DNA of 8,961 bases, from the NCBI GenBank assembly GCA_003221985.1, contig QHUQ01000211.1:1-8961 (forward strand), given 5' to 3'. This stretch comes from Gemmatimonadota bacterium. GTDB lineage: Bacteria; Gemmatimonadota; Gemmatimonadetes; Gemmatimonadales; GWC2-71-9. Below are positions 6,221 through 8,961 of this stretch, piece after piece. Within the stretch, counting starts at the first letter, position 1, and each line of letters starts with the position of its first letter. Both the position numbers and the translations under genes were made by a program. The notes under the pieces are model-generated. The model was not told where the DNA came from. It ran no database searches and worked only from the letters and a program-made list of their open reading frames with translations.

Positions 6221-6956
6221 GAACGCGCACGGAGCCGAGCGGCGGGGCCGGCTCGGTCACCTGTTTGGCGAGCACTTGCGTCGCCTTTTCCGCCTCGAAT
6301 GGCAGCGTGCCCGAGAACGCGAAGTAGCCGACGATGCCAAGCGAGTAGAGATCGCTGCGCGCATCCACCGCTTCACCGAGTGCCTGCTCGGGACTCATGA
6401 ATTCAGGCGTCCCGATGACCTCTCCGGTGCTGAGCGCGCCCGCTCCGGCCACGACGCTGGCGATCCCGAAGTCGGCGACCAGCACGCGGCCGCCGCTTTC
6501 GAGCAGGATGTTGTCCGGCTTTACGTCGCGATGGATGACGCCCTGCCCATGCGCGTAGGCAAGCGCCCAGGCAACGTCACGCAGCACGCGCGATGCCTCC
6601 GACGGCGACAATGGGCCGCGCCGCCGCACCCGCTCGGTGAGCGTCTCTCCTTCGATGTAAGCCATCGCGAAGAACACGAATCCGCCGATCTCTTCGACGG
6701 CGTGAATCGGGATGACGTTGGGATGGGAGAGCTTGGCGGCCGTGTGAGCTTCGCGCAGGAAACGCTCGCGCAAGTGCGGATCCGATGCCTTCGACGGCGG
6801 CAACAGCTTGATCGCGACGGGGCGATCGAGCCGCACTTCGCGCGCGAGATAGACGACCCCCATGCCACCGCGGCCCAGCTCACGCTCCAGCGAATACCGA
6901 CCGGCGACGGCGGATTGAAAGTCGAGAAACAACCGATCGGGAGCGGGATGCGTCAT
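6087..6956 (-). CDS. Ser/Thr protein kinase domain, C-terminally truncated by a frame change
   Basis: A eukaryote-type (PknB-like) kinase that would phosphorylate Ser/Thr of partner proteins. Motifs: glycine loop GRGGMGVV at 28-35, Lys50 in VAIK, Glu69 of helix C, hinge region FVFFAMAY at 93-100, catalytic HRDVKPDN at 142-149, DFG at 162-164, SPE at 188-190 and DARSDLYSLG at 198-207. Homology stops after APPLGSV (237-243, base 6228); the remaining 46 residues are Arg/Trp-rich out-of-frame sequence. The end of the C-lobe, including the conserved Arg that its paralogue carries in WARYPDA, is missing, so activity is doubtful. The true continuation lies in the frame at 5207-6220. AGGGG lies 4 bases before the ATG. 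The gene follows the paralogous kinase after 26 bases on the same strand, suggesting one operon. Confidence 0.85.
   Translation of the reverse strand: MTHPAPDRLFLDFQSAVAGRYSLERELGRGGMGVVYLAREVRLDRPVAIKLLPPSKASDPHLRERFLREAHTAAKLSHPNVIPIHAVEEIGGFVFFAMAYIEGETLTERVRRRGPLSPSEASRVLRDVAWALAYAHGQGVIHRDVKPDNILLESGGRVLVADFGIASVVAGAGALSTGEVIGTPEFMSPEQALGEAVDARSDLYSLGIVGYFAFSGTLPFEAEKATQVLAKQVTEPAPPLGSVRVRETRRATRWQWCPALAIRHARRHTDRGHADAVGGRWIRDAPQRL
6228..6256 (-). other. Deletion and frameshift junction in the second kinase gene
   Basis: The kinase frame matches its paralogue up to APPLGSV (codon at 6230-6228). The membrane frame resumes immediately as CAFVKHD (codon at 6229-6227), matching RAFLVRS of the paralogue. 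In the intact kinase 55 residues separate the start of APP from the start of RAF, but here the equivalent distance is 19 bases, so about 146 bases are missing. The lost part encodes the C-lobe end and the linker to the first membrane segment. Overlapping hairpins flank the site: CCGAGC at 6235-6240 with GCTCGG at 6251-6256, or GAGCCG at 6232-6237 with CGGCTC at 6249-6254. Confidence 0.75.
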
Positions 6957-6982
6957 GGCACCCCTAAACTAACGTTCTCTCC

Positions 6983-8506
6983 TCAGGCGGGCGTCTCCAG
7001 GCGGCCCAGCACCGTGACGACAGACGGGCCCGGCTTGTGTCGCTGCTCCGCGAAGCGAAACAGCGTACGCCCGAGCGGGCCACGCCAGAACCGCAGGCTT
7101 CGCTCACCCAACGGATCGGTACGCTTTTCGGTACGGGCGCGGGCCAGCATGGCTGTCAGCACCGCCGTGGCGGCGCCGGCGGTGACGATGGCAGGGACGA
7201 ACGGCACGATCAGCGCCGGCACCTCGATCAAGTCGAGCATCCCGGCAACGCCCGCCATGCCCGCGAGCAAGGCGAGGCGCGCAAGCCATCCCATGCTCCG
7301 CTCGAAGCTGGTGGGGCCGGGACCGTAGACAAAGGCCAGCTCCTCTCGCCGCCGCGCCTGCCGGGCGGCCAGCGCCGCCACGAGCTCGTCACGGTCATGA
7401 CCTGCCGCGAGCAGACGGCGCACGCGCGCCACCGCTACGGCGACCGGCAGCATGAGGGCGACGGCGAGCGCTCCGGTCGCAGCCGCGCGTACGTCCGCCG
7501 TCGCCGGTGATAGCCAGACGGCGACAGTCGCGGGCAGCAGCCCGACGCCAGTCACGAAGGCATGAATGAGCGCCGGCGCCTCGAGGTGCGTGCTCCGCAC
7601 CAGGAACGCCCGGATAGCGAGTGGCACTGCCGGAGGGGCCACGGCTTCCGCGATCGCCCGCACCAGCGCCGCCGCGTCGGGGTAGCGTGCCCATGGCTCC
7701 TTCGCGAGGCAGCGGTCCACGATCTGCGCCAGGCGGGGCGGCAGCAGCGGCACGACCGTGGCGATCTTGGGAGGAGCATCCGAGATGTGCTGCGCCAGAA
7801 ACCCCTCGTCGGTGTTCGCCTGGAACGGGAGGCGGCCCGAAAGCGCGTAGTAGGCGACCACGCCAAGGGAGTAAATATCGCTCCGCGCATCGACGAGGTC
7901 GCCACTCGCCTGTTCCGGACTCATAAACGGCGCCGTGCCGACCACGTACCCACGGGGCGCAGCCGGACGCCCGAGCAGTCCCGGCGAGCGCGACGGCGGG
8001 CTGGCATGGGCGATCCCGAAGTCGGAGAGCAGCGCCCGTCCCGTGGCGGCATCGATCAGGATGTTGTCCGGTTTCACGTCGCGATGCACCATCCCGCGCG
8101 CGTGCGCGTAATCCAGTGCCTCGCCGATGTCGCACAGCAGCCGGCCGGCCGTGTGCGGATCGAGCGGGCCGCGCGCCGCGACACGTTGCTCCAGCGTCTC
8201 CCCGACCACGTAGGCCATCGCGAAGAACACGAACCCGCCGATCTCATCCACGGTGAAGATCGGGACGATGTTGGGATGCGTCAGCTGCGCCACGGTCCGC
8301 GCTTCGCGCAGAAACCGCGTGCGGCTGGCGTCGTCGCGGGCCATCTCGGGGGGTAACACCTTGATCGCGACCGGCCGGTCGAGTCGTCGTTCGCGCGCCA
8401 GATAGACGAGTGCCATCCCGCCGCGGGCGATCGGGGCCTCGATGTCGTAGAGACCGGCCAGCGCGGCGCGCAGGTCGTGCAGCGTGAGATCGATCGTTCT
8501 TGTCAT
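6983..8506 (-). CDS. Membrane-anchored Ser/Thr protein kinase with C-terminal four-segment membrane module
   Basis: A complete PknB-like kinase. The ATG at 8506 is chosen because GGAGG lies 5 bases upstream; an ATG at 8563 would add 19 residues but has no Shine-Dalgarno. Numbered from 8506, the motifs are: ARGGMALV at 27-34 (two of the three loop glycines are Ala), Lys49 in VAIK, HRDVKPDN at 141-148, DFG at 162-164, SPEQA at 196-200 and Arg274 in WARYPD. The catalytic set is present. After the kinase domain (ends near 289) come four hydrophobic segments at about 312-334, 339-362, 405-427 and 430-454, separated by a basic RVRRLL/RRREELA segment, and a short cytoplasmic tail. There is no PASTA, WD40 or TPR sensor domain. 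The downstream gene, 26 bases away, is a broken paralogue with a related membrane module. Target and signal are unknown. Confidence 0.92.
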   Translation of the reverse strand: MTRTIDLTLHDLRAALAGLYDIEAPIARGGMALVYLARERRLDRPVAIKVLPPEMARDDASRTRFLREARTVAQLTHPNIVPIFTVDEIGGFVFFAMAYVVGETLEQRVAARGPLDPHTAGRLLCDIGEALDYAHARGMVHRDVKPDNILIDAATGRALLSDFGIAHASPPSRSPGLLGRPAAPRGYVVGTAPFMSPEQASGDLVDARSDIYSLGVVAYYALSGRLPFQANTDEGFLAQHISDAPPKIATVVPLLPPRLAQIVDRCLAKEPWARYPDAAALVRAIAEAVAPPAVPLAIRAFLVRSTHLEAPALIHAFVTGVGLLPATVAVWLSPATADVRAAATGALAVALMLPVAVAVARVRRLLAAGHDRDELVAALAARQARRREELAFVYGPGPTSFERSMGWLARLALLAGMAGVAGMLDLIEVPALIVPFVPAIVTAGAATAVLTAMLARARTEKRTDPLGERSLRFWRGPLGRTLFRFAEQRHKPGPSVVTVLGRLETPA

Positions 8507-8586
8507 CGGGCCCTCCATACCCGGGAGGGCCTGCGCAGGTTCGCTGCTGGACACGTGCGCCATGATGAGAGCAGATTGAGCCGCCT
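8507..8586. promoter_or_regulatory. Divergent intergenic region between kinase operon and OPT transporter gene
   Basis: These 80 bases separate the kinase start at 8506 from the transporter start at 8587 and should carry both promoters. Visible elements are the hairpin over the kinase ribosome binding site (8509-8531) and a 10-bp perfect palindrome, CCTGCGCAGG, at 8530-8539. No convincing -35/-10 pair is seen in either direction. No clear Shine-Dalgarno precedes the transporter ATG. If the kinase starts at 8563 instead, only 23 bases separate the genes. Confidence 0.4.
8509..8531 (-). promoter_or_regulatory. Hairpin that would mask the kinase ribosome binding site
   Basis: In the minus-strand RNA, GGCCCTCC (8531-8524) pairs perfectly with GGAGGGCC (8516-8509) across a 7-base loop. 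The GGAGG Shine-Dalgarno for the ATG at 8506 lies wholly in the 3' arm, so the folded form would block initiation. The stem is eight pairs, seven of them G-C. If translation begins at 8563, the same bases are coding instead (codons of residues 12-19, ALPGMEGP) and the hairpin has no such role. Confidence 0.45.
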
Positions 8587-8961
8587 ATGACCAGCATCCC
8601 AGCCGCGCATCCGGTACCAAAGCCGGCTCCCGCGGGCGCGCCGCACGAACCGTACATTCCCGCAACGCAGGCGCCCGCGGAGCTCACACCGCGCGCGATC
8701 GTCCTGGGTGTTTTACTAGGTCTCATCTTCGGCGCGTCGAACGTCTATCTCGCGCTGAAGATCGGTCTCACCGTCAGCGCATCGATTCCGATCGCCGTAC
8801 TGTCGATCACGATCTTCCGCTGGCTGGGCCGCTCGACAATCCTCGAAAACAACATCGTCCAAACCACCGGGTCGGCGGCGGATTCCGTATCGGCGGGGGT
8901 CGTCTTCACGATCCCCGCGATCTTGTTGATGGGCTACGATCTCGACATTTCGCGCGTGACG
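8587..8961 (+). CDS. OPT-family oligopeptide transporter, N-terminal part, truncated by the window edge
   Basis: 125 codons run from the ATG at 8587 to the end of the window without a stop. A Pro/Ala-rich cytoplasmic leader (1-34) precedes membrane segments at about 36-56 and 58-80, then [14 protein letters not shown] at 87-100 and [13 protein letters not shown] at 104-116. The QTxGSA segment followed by FTIPA is characteristic of the OPT family of proton-coupled transporters for oligopeptides or metal-chelate compounds. Full members are usually 600 residues or more, so roughly the first fifth is seen. It is transcribed divergently from the kinase pair and might share regulation with it, but nothing in the sequence proves this. 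The substrate cannot be told from this part. Confidence 0.88.
   Translation, partial: MTSIPAAHPVPKPAPAGAPHEPYIPATQAPAELTPRAIVLGVLLGLIFGASNVYLALKIGLTVSASIPIAVLSITIFRWLGRSTILENNIVQTTGSAADSVSAGVVFTIPAILLMGYDLDISRVT

Noticed and set aside
6220..6256. Programmed ribosomal frameshift joining the two kinase frames
   Set aside because: A frameshift would not restore the roughly 49 residues of C-lobe and linker missing relative to the paralogue, and no heptameric slippery sequence is visible.
6138..7328. Plus-strand open frame of 396 codons spanning both kinase genes
   Set aside because: It crosses the intergenic gap and two well-supported minus-strand kinases, and its product is low-complexity Arg-rich.
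8507..8563. N-terminal extension of the intact kinase to the ATG at 8563
   Set aside because: There is no Shine-Dalgarno before 8563, the extra residues do not resemble kinase sequence, and the ATG at 8506 has GGAGG at good spacing. Kept only as an alternative.
8244..8726. Minus-strand open frame of 160 codons covering the divergent region
   Set aside because: It overlaps the kinase N-terminus out of frame and the transporter start antisense, with no recognisable sequence.
1..8961. CRISPR array, insertion sequence, tRNA or rRNA, defence genes
   Set aside because: No regularly spaced short direct repeats, transposase motifs, terminal inverted repeats, cloverleaf-like segment or known defence domain was seen by reading both strands.

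Overview
The window is GC-rich and densely coded, with no mobile element, CRISPR array or RNA gene that I can see. Its proteins (eukaryote-type Ser/Thr kinases with C-terminal membrane segments, a lipoprotein with stacked bacterial Ig-like domains and a YVTN beta-propeller, an OPT-family transporter) resemble what is common in Gemmatimonadota and related soil or environmental bacteria. That assignment is an inference from protein style; no phylogenetic marker is present.

Layout: positions 1-32 hold what looks like the last nine codons of a plus-strand gene. From 3969 down to 54 on the minus strand lies one large surface-protein gene, now in two reading frames: a lipoprotein signal, an array of about eight Ig-like domains, and a C-terminal seven-blade YVTN propeller. 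A divergent intergenic region (3970-4052) with two dyads separates it from a complete plus-strand PLP-dependent aminotransferase (4053-5210). The aminotransferase shares its stop tetranucleotide with the convergent minus-strand block. That block (8506 down to 5207) holds two tandem paralogous Ser/Thr kinases. The upstream one is intact: kinase domain plus four membrane segments. The downstream one is split by a frame change into a kinase ORF and a membrane/coiled-coil ORF. A second divergent region (8507-8586) leads to the start of an OPT-family transporter that runs off the right edge.

The strongest observation is that two of the four minus-strand genes are broken in the same way. Each has lost an internal segment that is not a multiple of three (about 92 and about 146 nt, judged against repeats or a paralogue inside the window), and each continues in another frame with clear homology on both sides. 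This could be real decay or a shared assembly artefact; raw reads would decide.

Functionally the two kinases probably form one membrane-signalling operon. Their shared C-terminal membrane module is the part least explained by known families. A hairpin that would mask the Shine-Dalgarno sequence of the first kinase is a possible regulatory element. I see no defence system and no clear link between the aminotransferase and its neighbours.
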